Assembly: GCA_937873145.1 (NCBI GenBank)
Contig: CALMVK010000034.1
Coordinates: forward strand, 1 to 36,834
Length of the DNA stretch: 36,834 bases
DNA from: an uncultured Granulicella sp.
GTDB taxonomy: Bacteria > Acidobacteriota > Terriglobia > Terriglobales > Acidobacteriaceae
Reading direction: 5' to 3'
Part shown: one piece after another, positions 17,737 through 27,235 of the stretch
Numbering within the stretch: position 1 is the first letter of the stretch
How the letters are laid out: every line of letters begins with the position of its first letter
The notes under the pieces: generated by a model
Told to the model about the DNA's origin: nothing
Databases searched by the model: none
The model's input: the letters and a program-made list of their open reading frames with translations, nothing else
Made by a program: the position numbers and the translations under genes

Positions 17737-19317
17737 TTGCCGATGCTCTTCAATTCCTACCGCTTTCTTTTCCTCTTTTTGCCAATTACCCTGCTTGGCT
17801 ATCACTTGCTTGGCCGCTTTGGCCGCAGAAGCGTAATGCTTTGGCTGGCTGCAGCGTCGCTTCTCTTTTATGCCGCATGGAACCCTACGTTCGTCCTTCT
17901 TCTGTTTCTCTCTGTGCTCATCAACTATCTAGTCGCATTTGCGATTAGCGCCGCGTCCCCAGACTCCGCTGCACGAAGATACTTGTTGACCGCCGGAATA
18001 GCCAGCAACTTGTTTCTTCTGTTTTATTTTAAGTACCTCTTCAAAGTGATGCTTTTGCTTCACACGTTTGGCTTTACCGACTCTCCTCACCGCTCCATCC
18101 TTCTTCCACTGGGCATCTCTTTCTTCACCTTTACCCAGATCAGCTACCTGGTCGACCTTGCGCAAGGCCAAGCCGAGCGCCAGGATTTCCTTTCTTACCT
18201 GCTCTTCGTCACCTTTTTTCCGCACCTCATCGCCGGACCCCTCCTCCATCACAAAGAAATGATGCCGCAGTTTAGTTCTAGCATTGCCGCCGGCGTACCC
18301 CGTTCCTTTTCACTCCGAGCAGCGGATGTCTCGCTCGGCCTGACCTGGTTCCTGATGGGATTGGCAAAGAAAGTTCTTCTGGCCGACACACTCGCCCACA
18401 CCGCCGATGTCACCTTCCGTGATGCAGGATCGCTCTCCTTTCTCTCTGCCTTCACCGGCCTCGTCGTCTACTCCATGCAGCTCTACTTTGATTTTTCCGG
18501 GTATAGTGACATGGCTATCGGCCTCGCCCGCATTTTTTCCATTCGCTTTCCTCTCAACTTCGACTCTCCCTATAAAGCGACCAGCGTCACCGAATATTGG
18601 CAACGCTGGCACATTACTCTTACGCGCTACATCACGCTCTACCTTTACAACCCCATTCTGCTCGGCATTCAGCGCCGCCGCTTGGCCAGGGGCAGCAAGA
18701 TCTCCCGGAAGGCGCTCGCCACTCCGGGAGGATTTACGGCCATGGTCGCCGGCCCTACCTTCGCAACCTTGCTGCTGACCGGTCTCTGGCACGGAGCAGG
18801 CCTCCAGTTTTTAGTCTTCGGTCTGTTGCACGGCGTGTATCTTACCGCCAATCAGGCGTGGCGGCACTTCCACCCGCGCGGATGGAACCCGTCTGCGCCG
18901 ACAGGGCCTACGCGTTTCGCCATGATGCTCGGTGTTTATGTCCAGGTCACCTTCGCGCTTATCTTCTTTCGTTCCAGTTCCATGCACGCTGCCGTTGCGC
19001 TCCTTCATGATCTTGCGGGAGCACACGGTCTTGGCACGCCTGGCAGCCTGGTCGAAGGTTCACTCGCCTTCGTCCTTTTCCCGGTTGTCTGGTTTCTGCC
19101 CAACACCCAGCAGATCCTCGGCCAAGAACGTGTCGTCGAATCTCCCCTCCCAGGCCCAGCCGCTCCCACTCTACTTGCGCATCAACAAGCTCCTACCCTG
19201 TTTGCCGGCCTGCGCTGGGCACCTACGCTGCGCTGGAGTCTGGTTATGGCTGTACTCTTCTTTGCTGTGCTCGTCGAACTCGATCCCACTGCGCAGTTTC
19301 TTTACTTCCAATTTTGA
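17737..19317 (+). CDS. MBOAT family O-acyltransferase (AlgI/DltB-like)
   Basis: MLFNSYRFLFLFLPITLLGY, PLGISFFTFTQISYLVDLAQG, LYFDFSGYSDMAIGLARIF, EYWQRWHITLTRYI, LLTGLWHGAGLQFLVFGLLHG. Confidence 0.95.
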   Translation: MPMLFNSYRFLFLFLPITLLGYHLLGRFGRRSVMLWLAAASLLFYAAWNPTFVLLLFLSVLINYLVAFAISAASPDSAARRYLLTAGIASNLFLLFYFKYLFKVMLLLHTFGFTDSPHRSILLPLGISFFTFTQISYLVDLAQGQAERQDFLSYLLFVTFFPHLIAGPLLHHKEMMPQFSSSIAAGVPRSFSLRAADVSLGLTWFLMGLAKKVLLADTLAHTADVTFRDAGSLSFLSAFTGLVVYSMQLYFDFSGYSDMAIGLARIFSIRFPLNFDSPYKATSVTEYWQRWHITLTRYITLYLYNPILLGIQRRRLARGSKISRKALATPGGFTAMVAGPTFATLLLTGLWHGAGLQFLVFGLLHGVYLTANQAWRHFHPRGWNPSAPTGPTRFAMMLGVYVQVTFALIFFRSSSMHAAVALLHDLAGAHGLGTPGSLVEGSLAFVLFPVVWFLPNTQQILGQERVVESPLPGPAAPTLLAHQQAPTLFAGLRWAPTLRWSLVMAVLFFAVLVELDPTAQFLYFQF

Positions 19318-19351
19318 GCAAAGCGAGGCTGACCAAATTGGAGGCAGCAAA

Positions 19352-20305
19352 TTATGTCCTGCCTGATCCTGGCTCGAAACACCGCAAAAAAGTTCCGCCT
19401 TCTGCACTACTCATCGTGGCCGAACCCTGCGGCACAATCACGGCCTGTCCTGCAGCGAACTTGACTTCATTTGCCGCCGCCGTGCCCTTTACTCCGACTA
19501 CGCATCCCACTCCGTCCATCGGCATCTCGAAGGTAAACCCAGGCGGAACGTCAAACCGATCTACGGCGAAATGTTTGTTTTCGATGAGTCGTGTAAAGGT
19601 GAGCCGCCGCGTATCCCCCGCCGTCTGCTTCGGTTTCACCTTACCGGCCTGGGTTCTGGTCTTTACCACTGCCAAGCCAGCGGTCAAGTGCAGTTCCCGG
19701 TCACGGCCGTAATCGTAGAGGCGATACGTGACATCCGACATCTGCTGCACCTCAAGCAGAACGACGCCCGGCCCAATGGCATGCACGGTACCTGCATCGA
19801 CGTAGACCATATCGCCCGCGATGACCGGAAGCATCTCCATCATGCCTTCGACGCTCCCGTCGGCGATCCCTCTCGCCAAGTCCTCGGTCGTTATGCCTGG
19901 CTTCAACCCGCAGGCTACCTCCGCTCCAGAATTTGCTTCGAGAACGTACCAGCACTCCGTCTTCCCGCGACTGAGACCGAGCGCTCGCGCCTCCTCATCA
20001 TCCGGATGAACCTGCACCGACAGCTTATCGCTTGGAAACAGTAGTTTGATGAGGAGAGGAAACTCCCCTCCACCCACATTGCCATCCAGCGTTCCAGTGC
20101 ACTGCTGAGAGATGTCGGCCAGCGTCCGCCCTTTGTTTTCTCCGTCCTCGATCACGCACTCAGGCCCGGTCAGCCATGCCTCGCCGATAAGCCCGGTATC
20201 GCCCGTGCTCTCGTACCACGGCTGCAACTCCCTGCGCCCCCATACCCGCTCGACGAATTTGGGTTTCAACCGAAACGGCCGCAGATTGTAGTTATTCATC
20301 GCCAT
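19352..20305 (-). CDS. manA: Mannose-6-phosphate isomerase, class I type
   Basis: LRPFRLKPKFVERVWGRRELQPWY, FPLLIKLLFPSDKLSVQVHPDDEEARALG, KTECWYVLEANSGAEVACGLK, VYVDAGTVHAIGPGVVLLEVQQMSDVTYRLYDYGR. Confidence 0.9.
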   Translation of the reverse strand: MAMNNYNLRPFRLKPKFVERVWGRRELQPWYESTGDTGLIGEAWLTGPECVIEDGENKGRTLADISQQCTGTLDGNVGGGEFPLLIKLLFPSDKLSVQVHPDDEEARALGLSRGKTECWYVLEANSGAEVACGLKPGITTEDLARGIADGSVEGMMEMLPVIAGDMVYVDAGTVHAIGPGVVLLEVQQMSDVTYRLYDYGRDRELHLTAGLAVVKTRTQAGKVKPKQTAGDTRRLTFTRLIENKHFAVDRFDVPPGFTFEMPMDGVGCVVGVKGTAAANEVKFAAGQAVIVPQGSATMSSAEGGTFLRCFEPGSGRT

Positions 20306-23192
20306 CGTCCTCCTTCTTCTGTTTCTTGCGCTTAGTCGTGAGCTGAACTGGAGCTGGCGTATCTGGGCGCGCGTCCTGCCAAAGAATCAGATTCAGCTTC
20401 TCTGCATCCGCACGATCCGCGTGACTGAAGTCCATCTTAGAAGACTCCCGCGCACCGCGCGCCGTGCCTGCGTTCGCCGTATAGATCAGCCGATTCGTAT
20501 CGTTTGAACGGTCGGCCATAAACGGCGCCTGATCCCCCGGCCCTGTAAACAAGCTGCCCATTGCCGAGCTCAGCGCGTCGTTGTTGTTCATCGGCGGCAG
20601 CCCTAGCACCATCTCCATCGTCCGAACCATGCTTACGGTCGAGTAAAAGCGGCTGTCTATAAAAGGCATCGCGCCTTTGCCATGCGGCGCGTACTTGCTT
20701 ACCACGACGCCGATCGAACGATGCGCGTCCACGTGGTCCGCCCCATTTTGTGCATCGTCCTCCAGGATGAAGAACGCCGTGTCATCCCAGAAGGGGGATT
20801 GCGAGATCGCCTCGACCGCACGCCCCACCGCCAAATCATTGTCCGCCACGGACGACTTCGGCGTCGGGCCGCCCGGTGTTGTTCCCGCCGTGTGATCGTT
20901 CGCCAGCCGTAGCATGACGAAGTTCGGCATGGTGTCCTTGCCAGCCTTTTTGTCTGCGATCCATCCTATGAGGTGCTTCTCAAAAATATCCTCGCGGACT
21001 TGATCTGGGACCCGCAGATTGAAGTCCGGAGCCTCGAGTGCAAAGTGCCCTACCAGCTCCGGCTTGGTTGGCTTGTTCTCCTCGATGAGCGGAATGGCCC
21101 ACGGCCATTTATTCACGCCGCCACCCCATACCTCGGGCAGCTTCTCGCCGGGCTTGACCTCGTTGCGGCTTGAACATGGTACACCCTCAAGCATCGGCCC
21201 CTGCCGTGAGTCGGGTTGCGCACCGGCTCCACGCTTCGGGTTGCAGAAGGTGGTCGAGATGAACTCGCCAAAGTGATAGAGCGTTTTGCCATGTCTGGCC
21301 AAATCGCCCCAGATGTAGCCGCTCGAAGGCTCGTTTACATCCGGAATGTGCTGCTCCAGCGGCAGACCCTGGCTCACAACGCCTTCAAAATCATAGCCGT
21401 GCTGGCCACCGCGGTAGTTCAACTGCCAGGTCCGTTCCAGGTAGTCTGTCCCAATGGCTGTGTTCGACCACACATGTCCATCGCCCGAGACCTCGGCTGA
21501 ATCATAGAAGTTGTCAAGAACGCCAAACTGCCGGACGAGCTTGTGCAGGTTCGGCGTTACGTCCTCACCGTACATCACCAGGCTTGGATCGCCGTTGCCG
21601 ACCGTCTTTCCGTCCACCTTCAGGTCTCCCAGCAACTGGTCGTAGGTTCGGTTCTCCCGGATAATATAGATCACGTGCTTGATGGGGCCGCCGTTGGTCG
21701 CGAAGCGCGGATCCCACGCAAGCCGTTCCTCCGCCGCCTTCATGCGGTTGTCCTCGAGCACCGCCGCAGTCATCGCTTTCAGGTTTTTCTCTGCTGCACC
21801 GGCATCCACCTGCGCGATCGACCCATGTAGCAACGTCGCAATATAGGTAAACGGTCGAAGGATACGGGAACCCTGCGTCTCCGGCGTTGACTTCTGCGCG
21901 AAGTTGTTCGGTCCTGTCCCGGTGCCTTTACCGGTCGCAATGTACAGCTTGCCGTCCGATAGGGCGACCCCGGTTGGCAGCCACTCCGTTGGGAGGAAGC
22001 CGATCGGCTCTACCATGCCTTTTTGCGCGGCGCCCCTGGTGAGTTTGCGTGTGTCGAGCACGGCAATGGCATCCGAGCCCATGTTCGCCACGTACACCCG
22101 GCTGCCATCCGCATTGAGCGCCAGCGCTTCCGGTTCGGCTCCGAAGAAGCTCTGCCCGGGAAGCCGCACATCGAAGTACCCCTTTAGTTTGAATCCGCCG
22201 TCCCCGAGATCGAGCGCCGCCACGGAGTCCCGATTGCCCAACGCTGCGTAAAGCGTCTTGCCATCCGGGGACAAGGCCAGCGCATCCGGATGGGAACCGG
22301 GCCGCACTGGGTCGTCGTTTTTCAACAAGGCCAGCTTGCGTCCAACGGTTCCCTTGGCGAGGTCAAGCTCCACGACTTCGCTGCCGTTCCACAGCGCGAC
22401 AAACGCTCGCCGCCCGTCCTTTGTCACCGCGAGGGCTACTGGGTACACACTGGGAACTACATCGGTCTCGCTCAGGTCGAAGCGCGTCTCTACATGGCCT
22501 GTCGCCGCATCGAGCAGCCACACATCGTCCGACAGGTTTCCCGCGACCAGCAGCTTGCTGCCAACGACGGCAATCGCCGCCGGATAGGGCAGACCCTTGG
22601 TGTGGTCCGCAGCCGGATTTTCGATCCCGAACGCCTCCCCGGCCTGCCCACCGCCAACCAGCAGCGTCGTACGCCCGGGAGCGAGTTGCGGCTGCGGGAT
22701 CTTCATCATGCGCTCCCGCGTAATCTGGCCGTCGTGAAAACCATAGACCTGGACCCCAGAACCGGTGTCCTCTCCCTTTTTCCCTGTGGGATCCGCCGAC
22801 GAGACAACTGTTCCGTACAGCGTTTGTCCATCGGTTGAAAACGCCAGCCCCGAAAACAGCACCTGCTTCGAGTTCACCAGCGTCCGCGCATCTGGAAAGT
22901 CGGCGACCGCACCCGTCCGCGTGTCCATGACCGCCAGCGACTGATGGTAGCCGCTCTCATAGGAGCCGTATCCGCCATTCACAGTGACTACATACCGCCC
23001 ATCAGGACTCACCGTCATCGTCACCGGCAACGAGCTTAACTGCTTTGGCGTACCCGGCACGACGCCATAGATCTCCTTGCTAGTCGGCAAGTCGATCCGC
23101 CCACCCAGCTTTTCTACCGGCGCTTGTCCCCAGCACCGCACCCCGGCAGAAAGCACCGCCGCCAGCAAAATCCATCCTTTAGCCATACGCAC
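20292..23192 (-). CDS. Secreted YVTN beta-propeller / alkaline phosphatase-like phosphoesterase family protein
   Basis: Propeller repeats (LALSPDGKTLYAALGNRDSVAALDL, LALNADGSRVYVANMGSDAIAVLDTR), then IKHVIYIIRENRTYDQLLGDL...FFILEDDAQNGADHVDAHRSIGVVVSKYA. Overlaps manA by 14 bp. Confidence 0.9.
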   Translation of the reverse strand: MRMAKGWILLAAVLSAGVRCWGQAPVEKLGGRIDLPTSKEIYGVVPGTPKQLSSLPVTMTVSPDGRYVVTVNGGYGSYESGYHQSLAVMDTRTGAVADFPDARTLVNSKQVLFSGLAFSTDGQTLYGTVVSSADPTGKKGEDTGSGVQVYGFHDGQITRERMMKIPQPQLAPGRTTLLVGGGQAGEAFGIENPAADHTKGLPYPAAIAVVGSKLLVAGNLSDDVWLLDAATGHVETRFDLSETDVVPSVYPVALAVTKDGRRAFVALWNGSEVVELDLAKGTVGRKLALLKNDDPVRPGSHPDALALSPDGKTLYAALGNRDSVAALDLGDGGFKLKGYFDVRLPGQSFFGAEPEALALNADGSRVYVANMGSDAIAVLDTRKLTRGAAQKGMVEPIGFLPTEWLPTGVALSDGKLYIATGKGTGTGPNNFAQKSTPETQGSRILRPFTYIATLLHGSIAQVDAGAAEKNLKAMTAAVLEDNRMKAAEERLAWDPRFATNGGPIKHVIYIIRENRTYDQLLGDLKVDGKTVGNGDPSLVMYGEDVTPNLHKLVRQFGVLDNFYDSAEVSGDGHVWSNTAIGTDYLERTWQLNYRGGQHGYDFEGVVSQGLPLEQHIPDVNEPSSGYIWGDLARHGKTLYHFGEFISTTFCNPKRGAGAQPDSRQGPMLEGVPCSSRNEVKPGEKLPEVWGGGVNKWPWAIPLIEENKPTKPELVGHFALEAPDFNLRVPDQVREDIFEKHLIGWIADKKAGKDTMPNFVMLRLANDHTAGTTPGGPTPKSSVADNDLAVGRAVEAISQSPFWDDTAFFILEDDAQNGADHVDAHRSIGVVVSKYAPHGKGAMPFIDSRFYSTVSMVRTMEMVLGLPPMNNNDALSSAMGSLFTGPGDQAPFMADRSNDTNRLIYTANAGTARGARESSKMDFSHADRADAEKLNLILWQDARPDTPAPVQLTTKRKKQKKEDDGDE

Positions 23193-23388
23193 AGCCTAAC
23201 AATCTCCCATGAACATCCGTTGACGAAAATTCACTTACTCGTTCTTCTAAACGATTCATCGGCAGAAATTATCTTTTCAACATCACACCAAAGTGCTACT
23301 TGCTCCACAGCCCTTACAAAACTGTTACACCCACATCTTTCGCACACTGATAGCGTTGATGGAGCAGCAAAGATGAGGAAGAAACTAG

Positions 23389-24471
23389 ATGACTCCTGCC
23401 CCACTCAACACCGAAGCCGAAACCAACTCCGACGCTTCTCCCTCCAGCTACGCGGCCTTCCAGCAGGACGCCGTTGCGACTGCAGAGAGCCAGGAAGCCC
23501 GCATCCAATCTGAGTTGCAGGATCTCTCGAACGCCAAGCCCAGCAACACCGCCGAACAGGTCCGTCAGCAGGTCAAGCAAGACCTACGTATGGGACGGGA
23601 GTACCAGCAAGGCCGCATCAACTGGATCACGACCATCGTCATGGGCCTATTCCACGTCTTGGCGTTTGTCGCCCTCTTCTTCTTCTCTTGGAAGAACTTA
23701 GCTGCCTTCGGCATCATGTACTTTCTGGCCATCAACGTCGGTATCGGCGTCGCCTATCATCGGTTACTTACGCATCGCGGCTTCCGCACTCCCAAGTGGG
23801 TGGAATACTTTGTGACCGCCTGCGGCACCATGGCGCTTGAGGGCGGACCCATCTTCTGGGTCGCCACCCATCGTGTTCATCACCAGAACTCCGATCAGGA
23901 AGGCGATCCTCACACCCCGGTCGACGGCACCTTCTGGTCTCATGCTGGATGGATTCTCTCCGGCCGCGCTATGCATTCGGAAACCGCACTGCTTGGCCGC
24001 TACGCTCCCGATCTCACCCGCGATAAGGTGCATGTCTGGCTCTCGAAGTACCACTGGCTGTTTCTCACTCTCACTGGCTTCGCCCAAATTGCCATTGGTG
24101 CAGCTCTTGCGCAACCTGGTCACCGAGTCCTCGGTGGTTTGAGCATGATGCTTTGGGGAACCTTTCTGCGCGTTGTCGTAGGCCTCCATGCCACCTGGTT
24201 CGTTAACTCTGCTACACACCTCTACGGTTCGCGCCGTTTCGACACGCGCGATGAATCCCGCAATAATTGGTGGGTTGCCATCCTGACCGGCGGCGAAGGC
24301 TGGCACAACAATCACCATGCCCATCCCGTCAGCGCTCGCCATGGCCTGGCTTGGTATGAGTTCGACATCAACTACTATTGCATCTGGGTCCTCTCCAAAC
24401 TTGGTCTCGCTCACAAGATCCAGATCGCCAAGTTTGATCCTCGCAATCCCAGACCTGCAGGCAGCAACTAG
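23389..24471 (+). CDS. Fatty acid desaturase (acyl-CoA delta-9-like)
   Basis: Histidine boxes HRLLTHRG, HRVHHQNSD and HNNHHAHP, with VYHRLLTH- and EGWHNNHH-type contexts. Confidence 0.93.
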   Translation: MTPAPLNTEAETNSDASPSSYAAFQQDAVATAESQEARIQSELQDLSNAKPSNTAEQVRQQVKQDLRMGREYQQGRINWITTIVMGLFHVLAFVALFFFSWKNLAAFGIMYFLAINVGIGVAYHRLLTHRGFRTPKWVEYFVTACGTMALEGGPIFWVATHRVHHQNSDQEGDPHTPVDGTFWSHAGWILSGRAMHSETALLGRYAPDLTRDKVHVWLSKYHWLFLTLTGFAQIAIGAALAQPGHRVLGGLSMMLWGTFLRVVVGLHATWFVNSATHLYGSRRFDTRDESRNNWWVAILTGGEGWHNNHHAHPVSARHGLAWYEFDINYYCIWVLSKLGLAHKIQIAKFDPRNPRPAGSN

Positions 24472-24524
24472 CCTGACCATATAACTTCCACAATCGCAGA
24501 AGACTTAATCTCATATGCACTCGG

Positions 24525-24546
24525 AGCCGCCAGCCATCTGGCGGCT
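24525..24546 (+). terminator. Hairpin downstream of the desaturase gene, possible terminator
   Basis: AGCCGCCAG-CCAT-CTGGCGGCT: 9-bp perfect stem followed by TTCGTTGTGTTG. Confidence 0.6.
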
Positions 24547-24838
24547 TCGTTGTGTTGTCTGACATGGACAATGGAGTCGCCCTAAAATACAAGTGGTTAC
24601 CGGACGCTGGTCGCCTGAGCCCCGCTTGACTGAATCAGCTCCGTCTCTCCTCTTGGTACAACGGAGCAAAGCTCTATCGACGACGGCGTTACTATAATCA
24701 AGTAAATAAAGTACCCTAAACCTACAAACTCCCTGCTTTCCCCTGGAGGGCTCTGGAGTTTTCTACCTAATCGGCTTCGTCACCCTTCAGTACACACCTT
24801 AGGAGAAATAAGGTATTCCGTACAACCGTGCCAATCCG

Positions 24839-25462
24839 ATGATCGGCATTCTAGCTCTTCAAGGTGCTTACGAGGCGCATGCCAAAGCTCTGACCTCGCT
24901 TGGTGCTGAGGCAAAACTGATCCGCCGTCCCGACCAATTGCACGGTCTCGATGGCCTGATTCTGCCCGGGGGCGAGTCCACTACTTTTCTCCGCCATCTG
25001 GAGCGCGACGGCTTCTTCGCTGTGCTGTACGAGTTTGTTCGGCAAACTCCGACATTTGGCACCTGCGCCGGCGTCATCCTGCTTGCCAAAGAGGTCCACA
25101 ATCCCTCCCAGGCCTCCCTCGGAGCCCTCGACATTACAGTCGAACGCAACGCGTACGGCCGCCAGTTGGACTCCACCATACTCGTTACCCCTACCGAGCT
25201 TCCCGGAGGACCTCTAGAGATGATCTTCATTCGCGCCCCGCGCATTACGCGCACTGGTCCAGTTGTTCAAACGCTTGCCACGCGCGATGTCCATCTCGAA
25301 GGCAAGCAGGTACGCTCTCCTATCCTCATTCGTCAAGGTCATCTCCTCGCTGCAACCTTCCATCCAGAGCTCTCCGCCGATACCCGTATCCACCAGTTCT
25401 TCCTCCAGATGGTCGCCAAGCGTCAAGCGCTCACATCTGCTCTGCCGGCCGAGTCCCTTTAG
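24839..25462 (+). CDS. pdxT: Pyridoxal 5'-phosphate synthase glutaminase subunit
   Basis: MIGILALQGAYEAHAKAL, LILPGGESTT, FGTCAGVILLA, ATFHPELSADTRIHQFF. Confidence 0.96.
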   Translation: MIGILALQGAYEAHAKALTSLGAEAKLIRRPDQLHGLDGLILPGGESTTFLRHLERDGFFAVLYEFVRQTPTFGTCAGVILLAKEVHNPSQASLGALDITVERNAYGRQLDSTILVTPTELPGGPLEMIFIRAPRITRTGPVVQTLATRDVHLEGKQVRSPILIRQGHLLAATFHPELSADTRIHQFFLQMVAKRQALTSALPAESL

Positions 25463-25464
25463 CC

Positions 25465-26451
25465 ATGCGCCTCTTCGTACACACGGCCATCCTGATCCTG
25501 CTCTCTCCCATCACTCTCGCGGCCCAGACTTCGGAAGCAGCTCCCTCTCTCACATCGCGCCTCACAACCGTCCTTCAGCGCGAAGCGAACGGGCACTCCC
25601 CCACACCGGAAGAGACTGCGGGCTTCGACCCTGTCGATCCCCTGCCCACTCCTGCCGAGCTCACGGAGGCTTTGCCGTTGATCCTGAAGGCTCTTCAGAA
25701 TCCGGACACTCAGGTTCGTCTATTGGCCCTCACTGCCCTCGTCGGACTCCAAACCTCCGCATCGATCTCCCTTTCGTCATCCACCACTCCAGCCTCCGCT
25801 GCGCCGATCTCCGAACCCTCTACAACTCCTGTCTCGCTTCCTCCTACAGGTGCCGCCAGCTACAAGGCGAACCTCGCCCGAGTTCTTACTCCAGCCATTC
25901 CAGCAATCGCCGCCCACCTTACCGGTGAATCTCCAGCCAATCGCCTGGAGTCCGCCATCGTCCTCGGAGGGTTCACGCCAGATCCACCCTCATCGCTCTA
26001 CCCTCCGCTGCTTGCGTATCTGAAGCGTGACGATGCCGTAGGCCTCCTTGGCCAAATGGTCGTCTCCGACCTCCTGCAACTCGGTCCCGTCAGCGAAAGC
26101 ACCTCCGACGCGATCGCTCGCTTTGTCCGCCGCTCAGACCAGACTGCCTCCACCCGCTCCGATCTTGTCGATGCCATCGCCTCCAAGCCTAACCAATCCC
26201 AGTCGCTCAACAAAACTCTCCTTACCTATCTCTCATCCGACGATCCTAGCCTTCGGGCCCGCCTGATTCTTTCTTTGCCTCAGCTTGATCTCGCGGCCGA
26301 CGTCCTCGCCGACACCAAGGCTCAGATCGCGCAGCTTGCTGCCCTCGACCCCGCAAGCAGGCAGGACAATCTTCAAGTCATTACTGCCGCTCGATCCATT
26401 TCGACCTGCTGGACAACGACTCGCATGACTTCTGGCTGCCCTGTCTACTAA
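25465..26451 (+). CDS. Secreted HEAT-repeat-like hypothetical protein (C-terminus possibly frameshifted)
   Basis: Signal peptide LFVHTAILILLSPITLAAQ; LKALQNPDTQVRLLALTALVGL and LAAHLTGESPANRLESAIVLGGF repeats. Starts 3 bp after pdxT. Confidence 0.65.
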   Translation: MRLFVHTAILILLSPITLAAQTSEAAPSLTSRLTTVLQREANGHSPTPEETAGFDPVDPLPTPAELTEALPLILKALQNPDTQVRLLALTALVGLQTSASISLSSSTTPASAAPISEPSTTPVSLPPTGAASYKANLARVLTPAIPAIAAHLTGESPANRLESAIVLGGFTPDPPSSLYPPLLAYLKRDDAVGLLGQMVVSDLLQLGPVSESTSDAIARFVRRSDQTASTRSDLVDAIASKPNQSQSLNKTLLTYLSSDDPSLRARLILSLPQLDLAADVLADTKAQIAQLAALDPASRQDNLQVITAARSISTCWTTTRMTSGCPVY

Positions 26452-26467
26452 GCCGTATTCTAACGAT

Positions 26468-27235
26468 GTGACCCCACTCAACATTCCGTCGACAAGCCTG
26501 CTTTCCTGGCTGTTGCCCCGGGATGCCTCGGCTCACGGCCCTGCTCTCGACCAGCATGTCTATCTGAATCTTTGGATCGCATTGGCCCTCCTCGCCTCTG
26601 CTCATCTCATCGGCATTCTTGGTCTTTTTCTTCAGCGGAAATCCGGTGGAAAACCTCATTCCCAAGGTTTGGTCGAGTATCTTCCGCTAGCTGCAGTCAC
26701 ACTTCTGTTCCTTTTTCTTACACTCCGGGCCGAGCGTCTTTGGGCCGCCACCCGCTACACCGGTCCCGACCTCTCCGCACTCCAGGTTGAAGCTACCGGC
26801 ATGCAGTTCGCCTGGTACTTCCGTTACCCCGGTCCGGATGCCGCCTTCGGCCAGACCCGGCCAGGGCTCATCGCTCCTGGTGAAGGCAATCCACTCGGCC
26901 TAGACCCCGCCGACCCTCGTGGAAGCGATGACTTTGTCACCTCTGAACTTGTACTTCCGGCCGATCGCGAGGTCGACCTTCGCCTCCATGCCCAGGATGT
27001 CATTCACGGCTTCGCCGTTCCCGCCTTGCGGCTCAAGCAGAACGCCGTCCCCAACTCCGGCCATGGTCAGGACATTCACATCCACTTCACCCCCACTGTG
27101 CCGGGTACCTATGCGATCCTATGCACCCAGCTTTGTGGGCTCGGCCACTTTCGTATGACCGCCAACCTGCGCATCCTTCCCACTGCAGCCTTTGCTACCT
27201 GGCGCGCTGACCACGAAAGAGCGTCCACTCCATGA
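26468..27235 (+). CDS. coxB: Cytochrome c oxidase subunit II
   Basis: MQFAWYFRYPG, DVIHGFAVPALRLKQNAVPN, CuA-type ILCTQLCGLGHFRM. GTG start. Confidence 0.93.
   Translation: MTPLNIPSTSLLSWLLPRDASAHGPALDQHVYLNLWIALALLASAHLIGILGLFLQRKSGGKPHSQGLVEYLPLAAVTLLFLFLTLRAERLWAATRYTGPDLSALQVEATGMQFAWYFRYPGPDAAFGQTRPGLIAPGEGNPLGLDPADPRGSDDFVTSELVLPADREVDLRLHAQDVIHGFAVPALRLKQNAVPNSGHGQDIHIHFTPTVPGTYAILCTQLCGLGHFRMTANLRILPTAAFATWRADHERASTP

Noticed and set aside
24547-24838. About 290-nt leader upstream of pdxT as a possible riboswitch
   Set aside because: No known riboswitch consensus recognised; only weak local complementarity. Needs covariance search before claiming.
24839-25462. pdxT lacking adjacent pdxS as an anomaly
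   Set aside because: pdxS and pdxT are often unlinked; its absence from the window says nothing about the genome.
27109-27160. CuA motif variant CTQLCGLGHFRM (Gln for Glu)
   Set aside because: Gln occurs at this position in other subunit II sequences; Cys, His and Met ligands are all present.
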